A program made the translations under genes and the position numbers. Positions 19,917-29,029 of a stretch of DNA of 50,571 nt are shown one piece after another. The DNA is from Bacillus xiamenensis (GTDB lineage Bacteria > Bacillota > Bacilli > Bacillales > Bacillaceae), in the NCBI RefSeq assembly GCF_000300535.1, contig NZ_AMSH01000021.1, forward strand, positions 1 through 50,571, written 5' to 3'. The number at the start of each line of letters is the position of its first letter. The stretch's first letter is position 1. Below the pieces are notes generated by a model. That model was not told the DNA's origin and searched no databases. It worked only from the letters and a program-made list of their open reading frames with translations.

Positions 19917-21152
19917 TTATGCATTGCTTTTTTGATATTCTGGTATATAAAGAATCTGCCCTTCCTCAAGATCCGCATCAATCGATAACGAGTTCGTTCG
20001 AAGGAGCTGCTGCACATTCAACTGATATCGTTCACAAATACGATCGACCGTATCTTCTTGCTGAACTATACATATTTTCATGCGAGAAAAATCTTCCTCC
20101 TCCTGCTTAGCGAACAGCTTCGTTAAATAAAGAGAATTCTCACTGCCAGACGTTTCTCTCACGTCATCTTCATGCTCCTCCGCTTTTTGAGCTGACTCAT
20201 ACACCTTTGGCGCTTCCCGTTCATATAATCGTTCGAATTGATAATTGTCATCCCGCTCCTCCTGCGCTTGTTCCATCTGATACGCAGGTGATTCAAATGC
20301 TGGATAAGCTGGCGGTGGTTCTTCCTCATGTCCCTCCGCTTCAGGATCTTTCCTCACTTCCACCTCAAAGAACGTATCATCCCGTTCCTCTTCTTCTAAT
20401 AGCTTAGGCGGTTCAAAAAATGGCGGCTCCTGCACCTGAGCTTCCGGGAAGGAGCGATATCCGAGTGCCACTGCTTCTTCTTGCTCCTCATATTCTTCCT
20501 CTTCTGCTTCTTCCACCATCACCGTCTCTATGTCTATTTCTTCTTCAGTTCGTACATCATGTTGCCGCACAGCCTGCTTTTCTTCATCTTCCTCACGCTC
20601 ATCGCCTTGTAGCACTTCTTGCTCTTCATATTCTGGCTGCGCCTGATATTCATAGGTGACATCGCCATATTCCTCTTCAGAACGATGAACAAATTCATAC
20701 GGCTCATCTACAACCGGTTCGGGCGTTCCTTCATCTAATAAGCCCTCAATCGCTAGATCAGCCTGAATGGTGAGCAAACGGCTTTCTGTCAGCTGGTAAT
20801 CAAACGCATCAATAAACACAAATACATCATTTAAATGACTAATTTTGTTCTTAGGAATGGTGATATCTACCGGAAATTGATGCAGCAGCTCCGCCGTTCC
20901 GTCCTCTCTAACCTTTACCTCATCAGCTTGCCTGTATGATGCATAGGAACTGGATTCACCCATTAGCTCCTCTTGATTTATGTTGTATTCTCCTGTTAGC
21001 TCGAGTGAACCTCTAATGGAAACATAATCATTCACTTCTTGAACGAGAATGTCAGGATCGAGAGAAATTGACAGCAGCTCACTGACTTCCTGTCCGTTTT
21101 TAAAATAAATGGACTCTTCTACCGAAAACTGTAATCGATTGTTTTGAGACAA
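19917..21152 (-). CDS. spoVID: Spore coat encasement protein SpoVID (short form)
   Basis: Mother-cell protein that anchors coat assembly to the forespore surface with SpoIVA and SafA. 411 residues. The conserved N-terminal domain (about 1-130, beginning MSQNNRLQFSVEESIYF) is followed by a very acidic, low-complexity middle (about 150-340, rich in E, Y and P) and a C-terminal LysM domain (about 360-405, ending GQILYIPEYQ). The B. subtilis protein is about 575 residues, so the acidic linker is much shorter here. The TTG start has AAGGAGG upstream. Sigma-E expression is expected. Confidence 0.9.
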   Translation of the reverse strand: MSQNNRLQFSVEESIYFKNGQEVSELLSISLDPDILVQEVNDYVSIRGSLELTGEYNINQEELMGESSSYASYRQADEVKVREDGTAELLHQFPVDITIPKNKISHLNDVFVFIDAFDYQLTESRLLTIQADLAIEGLLDEGTPEPVVDEPYEFVHRSEEEYGDVTYEYQAQPEYEEQEVLQGDEREEDEEKQAVRQHDVRTEEEIDIETVMVEEAEEEEYEEQEEAVALGYRSFPEAQVQEPPFFEPPKLLEEEERDDTFFEVEVRKDPEAEGHEEEPPPAYPAFESPAYQMEQAQEERDDNYQFERLYEREAPKVYESAQKAEEHEDDVRETSGSENSLYLTKLFAKQEEEDFSRMKICIVQQEDTVDRICERYQLNVQQLLRTNSLSIDADLEEGQILYIPEYQKSNA

Positions 21153-21254
21153 GTCGGTGTCCTCCTTTCATCTAATCCTTCAAAATAAAATTAGATGTCA
21201 ATACAGATGTATGTAGGAGGCAGCGAAAATATGATTGGTTTTACGTAAAGCAAA

Positions 21255-21436
21255 AAGCCGATATGTCTCCATACCGGCTTCATCGTGTAGACAAACCCTC
21301 GCATTCGTTGTCAGGTCTGCGCTCCAGTGCTCTCCCTTCCTAGACTTCAAAGGTTTTCTATCACGCTGAAAAAAAAAGACAAAGGGCTAAAATAAAGTTC
21401 ATTTTAGCCCTTTGTCAACAATCTAAGCCGATATGT
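21255..21436. repeat. Dispersed intergenic repeat copy 1, flanked by a 12-bp direct repeat
   Basis: Between spoVID and hemL. Read on the minus strand, about 21420-21340 closely resembles 50481-50571 on the plus strand: shared AGATTGTTGACAAAGGGCTA, the long hairpin, TTTTCAGCGT, GAAAACCTTTG and AGTCTAGGAAGG blocks. AAGCCGATATGT occurs at both 21255-21266 and 21425-21436, like a target duplication. A second hairpin (AAGCCGATATG / CATACCGGCTT) lies at 21255-21280. No coding potential is seen. Confidence 0.75.
21378..21416 (-). terminator. Strong terminator after hemL, part of the dispersed repeat
   Basis: Perfect 16-bp stem (GACAAAGGGCTAAAAT with its complement) and a 7-nt loop, followed on the minus strand by nine T residues. 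It ends the hem operon. Confidence 0.93.
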
Positions 21437-22729
21437 TTATCGACGTAATTTTTGAAATACCTTTTCCACTGTCTCAATCGTATAGTCAATGTCTTCATCC
21501 GTATGAGCAGTTGATAGGAACAGCCCTTCGAATTGAGAAGGTGGAAGGAAGATGCCATGATCAGCCATTTCCTTGTAAAATTCAGCGAATAAAGCGAGGT
21601 CTGCTGTTTTCGCTGTGTCGTAATTCACGACCTGCTCGTTCGTAAAGAAGAATCCAATCATGGAACCAGCACGGTTAAACGTTAATGGAATTCCATTTGC
21701 TTTCGCCGCTTTTGAAATGCCTTCTTCCAGCCGATCCCCTTTTCGTCTAAATTCTTCATAAGACTCAGGTGTCAGCTGTTTTAATGTTTCTAAACCTGCT
21801 GTCATGGCAAGCGGGTTACCCGATAACGTTCCTGCTTGATAGATCGGTCCGCTTGGTGCAATTTGTCTCATAATATCCGCTCTTCCTCCATAAGCGCCGA
21901 CTGGCAGACCGCCTCCGATCACTTTGCCAAGACATGTCAGATCAGGCGTAATGCCAAAATAGCCTTGCGCGCAGTGATAATCCACACGGAAGCCTGTCAT
22001 CACCTCATCAAAAATGAGTAAAGAGCCGTATTGCTCTGTGATGTCTCTTAAGCCTTGCAAGAAACCTTCTTGCGGAGGAACAACCCCCATATTTCCTGCA
22101 ACTGGTTCTACAATGACACCTGCAATGTCGTCACCAAATTCCTGGAAAGCGACTTTGATGCTTTCTAAATCATTGTATGGAACGGTGATCGTATTGCTTG
22201 CAACACCTTCAGGGACACCAGGACTATCTGGAAGACCAAGCGTTGCTACACCTGATCCCGCTTTAATGAGTAAAGAATCACCATGTCCATGATAGCAGCC
22301 CTCAAATTTCACAATTTTATTTCTGCCTGTAAAGCCGCGCGCTAGACGAAGTGCACTCATGGTCGCCTCTGTTCCAGAGCTGACCATGCGAATGACCTCA
22401 ATAGAAGGAACTCGTTCTGATACAAGCTTAGCTAATTCATTTTCAACTAAAGTAGAAGCACCGAAGCTTGTACCATGTTCAGCTACTCGCTGTATGCTTT
22501 CAACCACACGGTCATTCGTATGTCCTAAAATAAGCGGGCCCCACGATAAGACATAATCAATGTATTCATTTCCGTCAATATCGTATATCTTTGCGCCTTT
22601 TCCTCGTTCCATAAAAATCGGGTCTGTGTTGACTGATTTAAATGCACGCACAGGGCTGTTCACACCACCAGGCATTAAGTGCTGCGCTTCTTCAAATGCT
22701 TGCTTCGATTTTTCATAGCTACGTCCCAT
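21437..22729 (-). CDS. hemL: Glutamate-1-semialdehyde 2,1-aminomutase
   Basis: PLP enzyme making 5-aminolevulinate from glutamate-1-semialdehyde, the second step of the C5 haem pathway. 430 residues of aminotransferase fold type [21 protein letters not shown] (about 120-140), FDEVMTGFR with the PLP Asp, and the Schiff-base lysine in [17 protein letters not shown] (about residue 268). An AGGAGG site precedes the ATG. It is the last gene of hemAXCDBL, 27 nt after hemB. Confidence 0.97.
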   Translation of the reverse strand: MGRSYEKSKQAFEEAQHLMPGGVNSPVRAFKSVNTDPIFMERGKGAKIYDIDGNEYIDYVLSWGPLILGHTNDRVVESIQRVAEHGTSFGASTLVENELAKLVSERVPSIEVIRMVSSGTEATMSALRLARGFTGRNKIVKFEGCYHGHGDSLLIKAGSGVATLGLPDSPGVPEGVASNTITVPYNDLESIKVAFQEFGDDIAGVIVEPVAGNMGVVPPQEGFLQGLRDITEQYGSLLIFDEVMTGFRVDYHCAQGYFGITPDLTCLGKVIGGGLPVGAYGGRADIMRQIAPSGPIYQAGTLSGNPLAMTAGLETLKQLTPESYEEFRRKGDRLEEGISKAAKANGIPLTFNRAGSMIGFFFTNEQVVNYDTAKTADLALFAEFYKEMADHGIFLPPSQFEGLFLSTAHTDEDIDYTIETVEKVFQKLRR

Positions 22730-22756
22730 TTCAACGTCCTCCTGTCTATCCGTTCT

Positions 22757-23725
22757 TTATTCTGAGAGCCATTTTGCCGCATCTTTTGCGTGATACGTAA
22801 TGATTAATTCTGCACCTGCACGTTTCATGCTTGTCAGCATTTCAAGGACAAGCTCTTTTTCAGAAATCCAGCCATTTTGAGCAGCGGCTTTCACCATTGC
22901 GTACTCTCCGCTCACATTGTAAGCGACAACAGGAAGTGTAAATTCATTTTTCACATCACGCATAATATCTAAATAAGAAAGGGATGGCTTGACGATGAGG
23001 AAGTCAGCCCCCTCTTCTACGTCAGATTGCGCCTCTCTTAGCGCCTCTAAACGGTTTGCAGGGTCCATTTGATACGTTTTACGATCTCCAAACTGCGGTG
23101 TACTATGCGCCGCATCACGAAACGGACCGTAAAAAGCACTTGCATATTTCACAGCATATGACATCACAGGCACATGAACAAAACCAGCTTCATCAAGTGC
23201 CTCACGGATTGCGATAACAAAGCCGTCCATCATGTTTGATGGTGCAATGATATCTGCACCTGCACGCGCTTGGCTAACTGCTGTTTTTGCTAAAAGCTGA
23301 AGCGATTCATCATTTAAGATTTCACCATCTTCAACAATTCCACAGTGTCCATGATCGGTATATTGGCATAAGCAAGTGTCTGCAATGACAACAAGCTCTG
23401 GGAAATGCTTTTTAATCTCAAGCGTTGCTCTTTGAACAATGCCATGATCGTGATATGCTTCACTGCCTACATGGTCTTTATGGTCTGGTACTCCAAATAC
23501 AATGATGGATTGAATGCCAAGATTCACAAGCTCTTGAACTTCTTCTTTCACAAGATCAACTGAAATGTGATAGACACCCGGCATCGAAGGTACTTCTTTC
23601 CGGACATTTTCTCCCTCAACAAAAAAGATAGGGTAAATGAAATCAGATGGTCTTAAAAAGGTTTCTCTGACTAGCTCTCTCATTCCTGCGCTTGTACGCA
23701 ATCTACGGTGTCTGTTAAATTTCAT
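22757..23725 (-). CDS. hemB: Delta-aminolevulinic acid dehydratase (porphobilinogen synthase)
   Basis: Condenses two 5-aminolevulinate molecules to porphobilinogen. 322 residues. The zinc-cysteine cluster [13 protein letters not shown] lies near residue 120, and the two active-site lysines are in MSYAVKYAS (about 197) and [12 protein letters not shown] (about 250). The ATG at 23725 overlaps the hemD stop (TGATG), indicating coupling. An adjacent TTG one codon earlier is the alternative. Confidence 0.97.
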   Translation of the reverse strand: MKFNRHRRLRTSAGMRELVRETFLRPSDFIYPIFFVEGENVRKEVPSMPGVYHISVDLVKEEVQELVNLGIQSIIVFGVPDHKDHVGSEAYHDHGIVQRATLEIKKHFPELVVIADTCLCQYTDHGHCGIVEDGEILNDESLQLLAKTAVSQARAGADIIAPSNMMDGFVIAIREALDEAGFVHVPVMSYAVKYASAFYGPFRDAAHSTPQFGDRKTYQMDPANRLEALREAQSDVEEGADFLIVKPSLSYLDIMRDVKNEFTLPVVAYNVSGEYAMVKAAAQNGWISEKELVLEMLTSMKRAGAELIITYHAKDAAKWLSE

Positions 23726-24516
23726 CAATGATTCAACTTCCTTTCAGATAAACGGCACATCAAATCAAGCATCCCGTCTATCGTATAAGTATCTGGGGTT
23801 TCAGAGGAAATCCCGTATTGAAGCAGTGCCTCTTTTGTAAGAGGACCAATGGTCACAAAACATGTGTCAGATGCTGCTAACCTTGCTACATCCGCTTCCA
23901 TGGCATGCATAAAAGAATGAACAGTAGATGAGCTTGTAAATGTAATAAAATCAAATGATTGCTCCATCATGGCCGACTTGAGAGCCGCAATTCCGTCCTC
24001 ATCCTTCACTGTTTCATATAAAATCCATTCTTTCACTTCAATACCAAGCGGAACGAGCGTTTTCTTCACCACATCTCGTGACAGGCGACCTTTCGCTACA
24101 AAAACACGCTCTTTTGGCTGAACATGTTCAATTAAGGCATCTGCCAGCTCTTCTGCTATAAATTGTTCTGGAACGACATCCACCTTAAATCCATGCTGCT
24201 TAAGATAGGCAGATGTTTTTTCACCTACAGCCGCCACTTTCAAGTGGGATAAGCTTTGATGTAAACGATGCTCCTCTATATAATTGAGAAAAAACGACGC
24301 ACCATTCACACTCGTGAACACAAGCCAATGACTGGCTTTTAAGTCTTGTAAAAATGCCTCCGCTTTTTCTTTTGTGAGCGTTGGCTCAAACCTAATTAGA
24401 GAGGTTAATACAGCACGGCCGTTCAGCGCTTCAATTTTCTGCCGAAACACGCCCGCTTGACGTTCATTTCGAGTGACAAGCACCGTCTGTCCGTAAAGCG
24501 ATTTGGCTCTTGTCAT
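23725..24516 (-). CDS. hemD: Uroporphyrinogen-III synthase
   Basis: Cyclises hydroxymethylbilane to uroporphyrinogen III. 263 residues, a weakly conserved family with two alpha/beta domains. Recognisable parts are [13 protein letters not shown] at the N-terminus, [15 protein letters not shown] (about 190-205) and [14 protein letters not shown] near the end. It overlaps hemC by 4 nt and hemB by 1 nt in the operon, which secures the call. Confidence 0.93.
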   Translation of the reverse strand: MTRAKSLYGQTVLVTRNERQAGVFRQKIEALNGRAVLTSLIRFEPTLTKEKAEAFLQDLKASHWLVFTSVNGASFFLNYIEEHRLHQSLSHLKVAAVGEKTSAYLKQHGFKVDVVPEQFIAEELADALIEHVQPKERVFVAKGRLSRDVVKKTLVPLGIEVKEWILYETVKDEDGIAALKSAMMEQSFDFITFTSSSTVHSFMHAMEADVARLAASDTCFVTIGPLTKEALLQYGISSETPDTYTIDGMLDLMCRLSERKLNH

Positions 24517-25448
24517 TGGGAGGACAGATCCTTTTTCACCTTGTCGATCAAATCCTTTGCTCCCTTATTAGCCATCTGTTTCGCACACGCTGTACCAATT
24601 GCCTCAGGGTCAGTACCCGTCACAGTTTCTCGAATGATCGTATGGCCATCAGCTGATGCCACAAGACCCGTCAGTTCAATTTCATCACGCTCATTCATCG
24701 TAGCGTAACCAGCGATCGGCACTTGACAGCTTCCGTCCATTTGTTTAAGAAAGGCTCGTTCAGCAAGGACTGTTTTCTCCGTATACTCATGCGTGAATTG
24801 AGCTAAAAGCTGCAAGAGCTCTTTATCATTTCCGCGGCATTCAATAGACAATGCACCTTGCCCAACAGCTGGCAGACAGGTGTCAGGAGATAAAAATTCC
24901 GACACGACTTCTTTGCTCCAGCCCATTCTAGACAGACCGGCGGCTGCTAGAATAATGGCATCATATTCTTCATTTTTCAGTTTTTCAAGTCTGGTATCAA
25001 TGTTTCCTCGAATCCATTTAATCTCAAGATCTGGTCGCTCCTGAAGAAGCTGTGCACTGCGCCGCAAGCTGCTCGTTCCCACAATGGCTCCCTTTGGCAG
25101 TTCATGAAGGCGAAGATGCCCCTTTGAAATCAGTGCATCCCGCACATCCTCACGCTCAGGAATACAGCCAATGACTAAACCTTCTGGAAGAGCGGCCGGC
25201 ATATCTTTCATGCTGTGAACCGCCATGTCGATGTCATGATTCAGCATGGCTTGTTCAATCTCTTTGACAAATAGCCCTTTTCCGCCAACCTTCGATAAAG
25301 TCACATCTAAAATTTGATCACCCTTTGTGACAATCTCTTTTATTTCAAAAGAATAAGAAAGGGTTAGTTCAGACAGCTTTTGGATGACCCATTTTGTTTG
25401 TGTAATCGCAAGCTTACTTCGTCTAGAACCTACTTTAATTGTACGCAT
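24513..25448 (-). CDS. hemC: Porphobilinogen deaminase (hydroxymethylbilane synthase)
   Basis: Polymerises four porphobilinogens. 311 residues. It has the N-terminal [15 protein letters not shown], the [14 protein letters not shown] loop with the catalytic Asp, [12 protein letters not shown], and the dipyrromethane cofactor cysteine in [13 protein letters not shown] (about residue 240). It lies 37 nt after hemX. Confidence 0.97.
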   Translation of the reverse strand: MRTIKVGSRRSKLAITQTKWVIQKLSELTLSYSFEIKEIVTKGDQILDVTLSKVGGKGLFVKEIEQAMLNHDIDMAVHSMKDMPAALPEGLVIGCIPEREDVRDALISKGHLRLHELPKGAIVGTSSLRRSAQLLQERPDLEIKWIRGNIDTRLEKLKNEEYDAIILAAAGLSRMGWSKEVVSEFLSPDTCLPAVGQGALSIECRGNDKELLQLLAQFTHEYTEKTVLAERAFLKQMDGSCQVPIAGYATMNERDEIELTGLVASADGHTIIRETVTGTDPEAIGTACAKQMANKGAKDLIDKVKKDLSSQ

Positions 25449-25485
25449 TACGTCTTCCTCCCGACAATGCCCTTAAGACTCATCA

Positions 25486-26316
25486 TTATTGAAACCAATG
25501 AAAGGTTGATAAGCTCCCAAGCAGAAAATAATTGATCATCAGCACAAGGAATGAAGCGACATTCCAGCGTGCCACGATTTTGCCCTGCATATTCCTCACC
25601 AATCTAATGTATAAGTAAAAGCCGTATAAAAACAGCATAATAAACGAACCAAGCACCTTGGCATCTGTCCAGTACAACGTATCATACGAAATATATGCCC
25701 ATATAATACCAAGAATTAAACTAAGCAGGAGCATGGGTACGCCAATTATATTTAATACGTACGCCATATGATCAAGCTTTGATAGGTCTTCAATTCTTAG
25801 AAGCCATTTTCCCCATTTTTTCTTTTTCAGCAAACGGTATTGAAAGAGATAAAGAAGTGAAAAAGCAAATGAAAGTGAAAAGGCACCGTACGATAAAATG
25901 GCCATCGTAATATGAATGACAAGCAGCTCACTCGTCAGTCTCCCCGTCAATTCCGCAGAATGGAGATCAGATGGTGTAAAGGTGTGAATCGCCATCATGG
26001 AAAAACCAATCACATTTGTAAAAAAGACAATAAATTCAACGCGTAATACTTTTGTGAGAACGAGTGACAGTGTCACAAGCACCCATGTATAAAAATATAA
26101 CCCCTCTGCTACATTCAACACAGGGAATCGGTCTGTTTCCATCATAATATAAAACATGTAGACTGTTTGCAGCAGCCAGACAATAGAAAGCAACCAGAAA
26201 GCCATTTTTCCAGCCTTCCGGTTGTGTTGAAGAAAATCTATGAAATAGAACAAGACACTGAGTGCATAAATCAAGGTCGTCGCTTCGCCTAGTCTCGCTA
26301 CAATGGATTCCATCAT
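25486..26316 (-). CDS. hemX: HemX, membrane protein negatively affecting HemA
   Basis: 276-residue CcsA/CcmC-like membrane protein with about eight hydrophobic segments. In B. subtilis HemX lowers the steady-state amount of HemA (glutamyl-tRNA reductase), limiting haem synthesis. The gene is the second of the hem operon, 7 nt after hemA, as in other Bacillus. The start has two consecutive ATG codons. Confidence 0.93.
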   Translation of the reverse strand: MMESIVARLGEATTLIYALSVLFYFIDFLQHNRKAGKMAFWLLSIVWLLQTVYMFYIMMETDRFPVLNVAEGLYFYTWVLVTLSLVLTKVLRVEFIVFFTNVIGFSMMAIHTFTPSDLHSAELTGRLTSELLVIHITMAILSYGAFSLSFAFSLLYLFQYRLLKKKKWGKWLLRIEDLSKLDHMAYVLNIIGVPMLLLSLILGIIWAYISYDTLYWTDAKVLGSFIMLFLYGFYLYIRLVRNMQGKIVARWNVASFLVLMINYFLLGSLSTFHWFQ

Positions 26317-26323
26317 CGCCTAA

Positions 26324-27691
26324 TCACTCACTGGCAACTGTAGCAAAGCCTTGTGCCATATTTGATTTGAACAGCTGAAATGACCCTTGATCCACCTGCA
26401 TCGGCTCTACCTTTTGTTCTTCATCTTCAACCTGTAAATCAAAGATTTCTTTAAAGAGTAAAAGCTTTTCCTCTGCATTCGGTTCCCCGGCAATTTCTTT
26501 TGCCTTTAAAATAGGATCTTTCAGCATTTGATTGATGATGCTTTTCGTATGCTTATTTAACAGCTTCATTTCACGATTTGTAAGGTTTGGAAGCTTTCGT
26601 TCAATGCTTTGCATCGTGTCTGCTTGAATCGAGAGTGCTTTTTCTCTTAAAGCAGAAATGACTGGAACCACTCCGAGCGTATTGAGCCATTGCTTAAATT
26701 CTACAATTTCAGCTTCAATGAGGAGCTCCACCTGCTCAGCCACCGCACGGCGTTCTTTTAAGTTAGCTGCCACAATGCCTTCTAGGTCATCAATGTCATA
26801 CAAAAAAGCACCTTCTACTTCAGAAATGGCTGGATCTAAATCACGGGGCACTGCAATATCTACCATAAATAGCGGTCTGCCTTTGCGCTGTTTGTTCGCA
26901 TTTTCGACCATTTCTTTTGTAATGACAAATTGCTTAGCACCTGTTGAGCTAATTAAAATGTCCGCTTCAGATAATGTCTTTTCTAATTGGTTTAAACTCT
27001 TAGGCTCTCCTGAAAAACGGCCGGCCAGTTCTTTTGCCTTCTCATACGTTCGGTTGATGACCGTCACATGACCAATTCCTTGACCTTGAAGGTTTTGCGC
27101 CGCAAGCTCGCCCATTTTACCCGCACCAAGAATAAGGACATGCTTATCAGAAAGACGTCCAAAGATTTTTTTCGCAAGTTCCACTGCCGCATAGCTGACA
27201 GATACAGCATTAGATGCAATATCTGTTTCCGCATGAGAGCGCTTCGCCACGGTGACCGCCTGCTTAAATAAATAATTGAAAACGGTACCAATGGTTTTCT
27301 CCTCTTGAGCTAGTTTAAAGCTGGATCGCACTTGACCGAGTATTTGTGTTTCACCAATGACCATGGAATCAAGTCCGCAGGCCACACGGAATAAATGCTC
27401 AACCGCACCATCGTTTTCATAAAACTTCAAATACGGAGATACATCTTCTTTTTCTAAACCGAACCAATCTGCTAAAAATCTTTTTATATAAAACCGACCA
27501 GTATGAAGCTGATCTACTACTGCGTAGATCTCTGTTCGATTACATGTTGAGATGACGATATTCTCTAGAATGCTTTTTTCTTCTTTAAGCTTGGACATCG
27601 CTGTTCCGAGCTCGCTCGGTTCAAAGCTTAGCTGTTCCCGTATCTCAACAGGGGCTGTTTTATAATCTAAACCCACAACAAGAATATGCAT
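26324..27691 (-). CDS. hemA: Glutamyl-tRNA reductase
   Basis: NADPH-dependent reduction of glutamyl-tRNA to glutamate-1-semialdehyde, the regulated first step of haem synthesis. 455 residues, as in B. subtilis. The catalytic Cys50 is in [15 protein letters not shown]. The NADPH-binding Rossmann motif [15 protein letters not shown] is near residue 185, and there is a C-terminal dimerisation helix region. The ATG ([19 protein letters not shown]) was preferred to a TTG seven codons upstream by homology, although the GGGGGTG upstream is somewhat distant. First gene of hemAXCDBL, likely PerR-regulated. Confidence 0.97.
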   Translation of the reverse strand: MHILVVGLDYKTAPVEIREQLSFEPSELGTAMSKLKEEKSILENIVISTCNRTEIYAVVDQLHTGRFYIKRFLADWFGLEKEDVSPYLKFYENDGAVEHLFRVACGLDSMVIGETQILGQVRSSFKLAQEEKTIGTVFNYLFKQAVTVAKRSHAETDIASNAVSVSYAAVELAKKIFGRLSDKHVLILGAGKMGELAAQNLQGQGIGHVTVINRTYEKAKELAGRFSGEPKSLNQLEKTLSEADILISSTGAKQFVITKEMVENANKQRKGRPLFMVDIAVPRDLDPAISEVEGAFLYDIDDLEGIVAANLKERRAVAEQVELLIEAEIVEFKQWLNTLGVVPVISALREKALSIQADTMQSIERKLPNLTNREMKLLNKHTKSIINQMLKDPILKAKEIAGEPNAEEKLLLFKEIFDLQVEDEEQKVEPMQVDQGSFQLFKSNMAQGFATVASE

Positions 27692-27725
27692 AACTTCAGC
27701 TTGCACCCCCAACGCCCTGTCTAAT

Positions 27726-27770
27726 TTATAATAATTACAATATAGAATTTATTATTTATAATGATTATAA
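27726..27770. promoter_or_regulatory. Two PerR-box-like operators upstream of hemA
   Basis: TTATAATGATTATAA at 27756-27770 is an exact match to the PerR consensus TTATAATNATTATAA, and TTATAATAATTACAA at 27726-27740 matches with one mismatch. The exact box overlaps a TATAAT that could serve as the hemA -10 element. PerR control of hemAXCDBL is established in B. subtilis. The boxes could also affect the divergent ysxD gene. Confidence 0.85.
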
Positions 27771-27931
27771 CATATATTCATTTTTAACTGGATAAAAATT
27801 GTGAACAGATTTCAAAAATGTTGTGATATAGTAGAAAAATGTTCGACATCAGATGCCATATCATCACTTCAAGCAATTTATCAGATTTGGCGAGTGTGAA
27901 CAAATGATCTGCTTAAAAGAAGGTGACATCT

Positions 27932-28417
27932 TTGAAGAAGAAATCCATTTTGCTGCCGCTCACATTGCTGGCTGTAGCGCTATATGCCATTCTCTCAGGA
28001 GGTCAATTTGACATTTGGAAAGACCAGGAGAAATGGTATACACTTGTACTGCTTTTTGGCCTTGCTTTCTTATACCAAGGAAAGAAGGAGCAGGAAACCT
28101 CTCATGTGTTTATCGGTATGCTCATGACGGGCCTTGCGCTACACTTTATCCTTCAGCCAAAATTGGACCACTGGCCAGACACATTTACAATGATTGTGTT
28201 CATCGTCGGCCTTGCGCTTTTCATGAAATCATCTCAGAAAAAGGAATATCGTATCGAAAGTCTAGTTCTCATTGCACTTGGCCTGTTCCTTTATTTCTTT
28301 CAGCAAATTACAAAACAGCTGAGCACGCTCTCGATCCCTACTTCCGGTTTTGAATTGTACTGGCCATATGTACTGATTGCCATCAGTCTCCTCTTATTAT
28401 TTTTAAAAAGGAAATAA
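27932..28417 (+). CDS. ysxD: YsxD-like membrane protein
   Basis: 161-residue plus-strand membrane protein divergent from hemA. It has about five hydrophobic segments, including LLPLTLLAVALYAIL near the start and YVLIAISLLLLFLKRK at the end. It occupies the place of B. subtilis ysxD and has a similar length, so the symbol rests mainly on position. Function unknown. The TTG start (MKKKSILLP) follows AAGGTGA with 6-nt spacing. A GTG three codons earlier overlaps that site. Confidence 0.7.
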   Translation: MKKKSILLPLTLLAVALYAILSGGQFDIWKDQEKWYTLVLLFGLAFLYQGKKEQETSHVFIGMLMTGLALHFILQPKLDHWPDTFTMIVFIVGLALFMKSSQKKEYRIESLVLIALGLFLYFFQQITKQLSTLSIPTSGFELYWPYVLIAISLLLLFLKRK

Positions 28418-28517
28418 CTTATACAATCAAAATGTTTAATAAGCCATCAATTGGTTGTTGTATAAATGTTTGTAATCACATCTTAAGAGAACAGTTTCAT
28501 TGATGATAGACGACAAT

Positions 28518-28585
28518 AACCGCCTTATCTGCAGTTGCTTGTGTAGCAACATTTTTGCAGGTAAGACGGTTTTGTTTTTCTTTCC
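28518..28585 (+). terminator. Terminator after ysxD
   Basis: A long imperfect stem (CCGCCTTATCTGCA with TGCAGGTAAGACGG) encloses a GTTGC/GCAAC hairpin and is followed on the plus strand by TTTTGTTTTTCTTT. It separates ysxD from the convergent accessory cassette. Confidence 0.85.
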
Positions 28586-28633
28586 TCATGTCAAAATGAT
28601 ATGAGTGTCGATGCCAAACAATTAGTCTCAATT

Positions 28634-29029
28634 TTACGTTTTCCTCTCAAGCTCATTTTCGTCAGGCAATCTAAAACCAAATTCTTTTTCCCACAAATCA
28701 TTCCCGCTATCAAACATTTCATTTAATATATCAACTTCATCAGCTTGGTTCCCAAATCCAGCATCATGGGCTAAAATAATGCCGAAATACGACATACAAT
28801 CGTAGTAATAGTTTTGCGGTAATAGCATATGTAAATGCCAAACCTCATCAATTTCAGTATTTGGGGCAAAAGAACGATCAGGATATTTTTTTATCATAAA
28901 CCAAAATTTTTTGTATTGATCTACTAATCGAGTGACATTCTCTTTGCTCATTCCTTCAAAATAGTGACCAAACTTCAAACACGCTTCTACTAAGTCCACC
29001 GAAAAGTCAGGATAATCCACTTTATCCAT
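28634..29029 (-). CDS. WHxHxL-motif protein (glycine-rich-domain-protein-like), possible peptide-maturation factor
   Basis: 131 residues, soluble and acidic, last gene of the accessory cassette. Residues about 58-93 contain EIDEVWHLHMLLPQNYYYDC then YFG, a single H and a second FG. This pattern resembles the conserved core of the plant/fungal/bacterial glycine-rich-domain-containing protein family (WHxHxL...YxxDC...FG), here in a minimal form. The His, Asp and Cys residues could bind a metal, but no activity is known to me. The ATG follows directly after the MFS stop codon (TGA-ATG), so translation is probably coupled. Its role in modifying or protecting against the upstream peptide is inference. 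Confidence 0.75.
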   Translation of the reverse strand: MDKVDYPDFSVDLVEACLKFGHYFEGMSKENVTRLVDQYKKFWFMIKKYPDRSFAPNTEIDEVWHLHMLLPQNYYYDCMSYFGIILAHDAGFGNQADEVDILNEMFDSGNDLWEKEFGFRLPDENELERKT

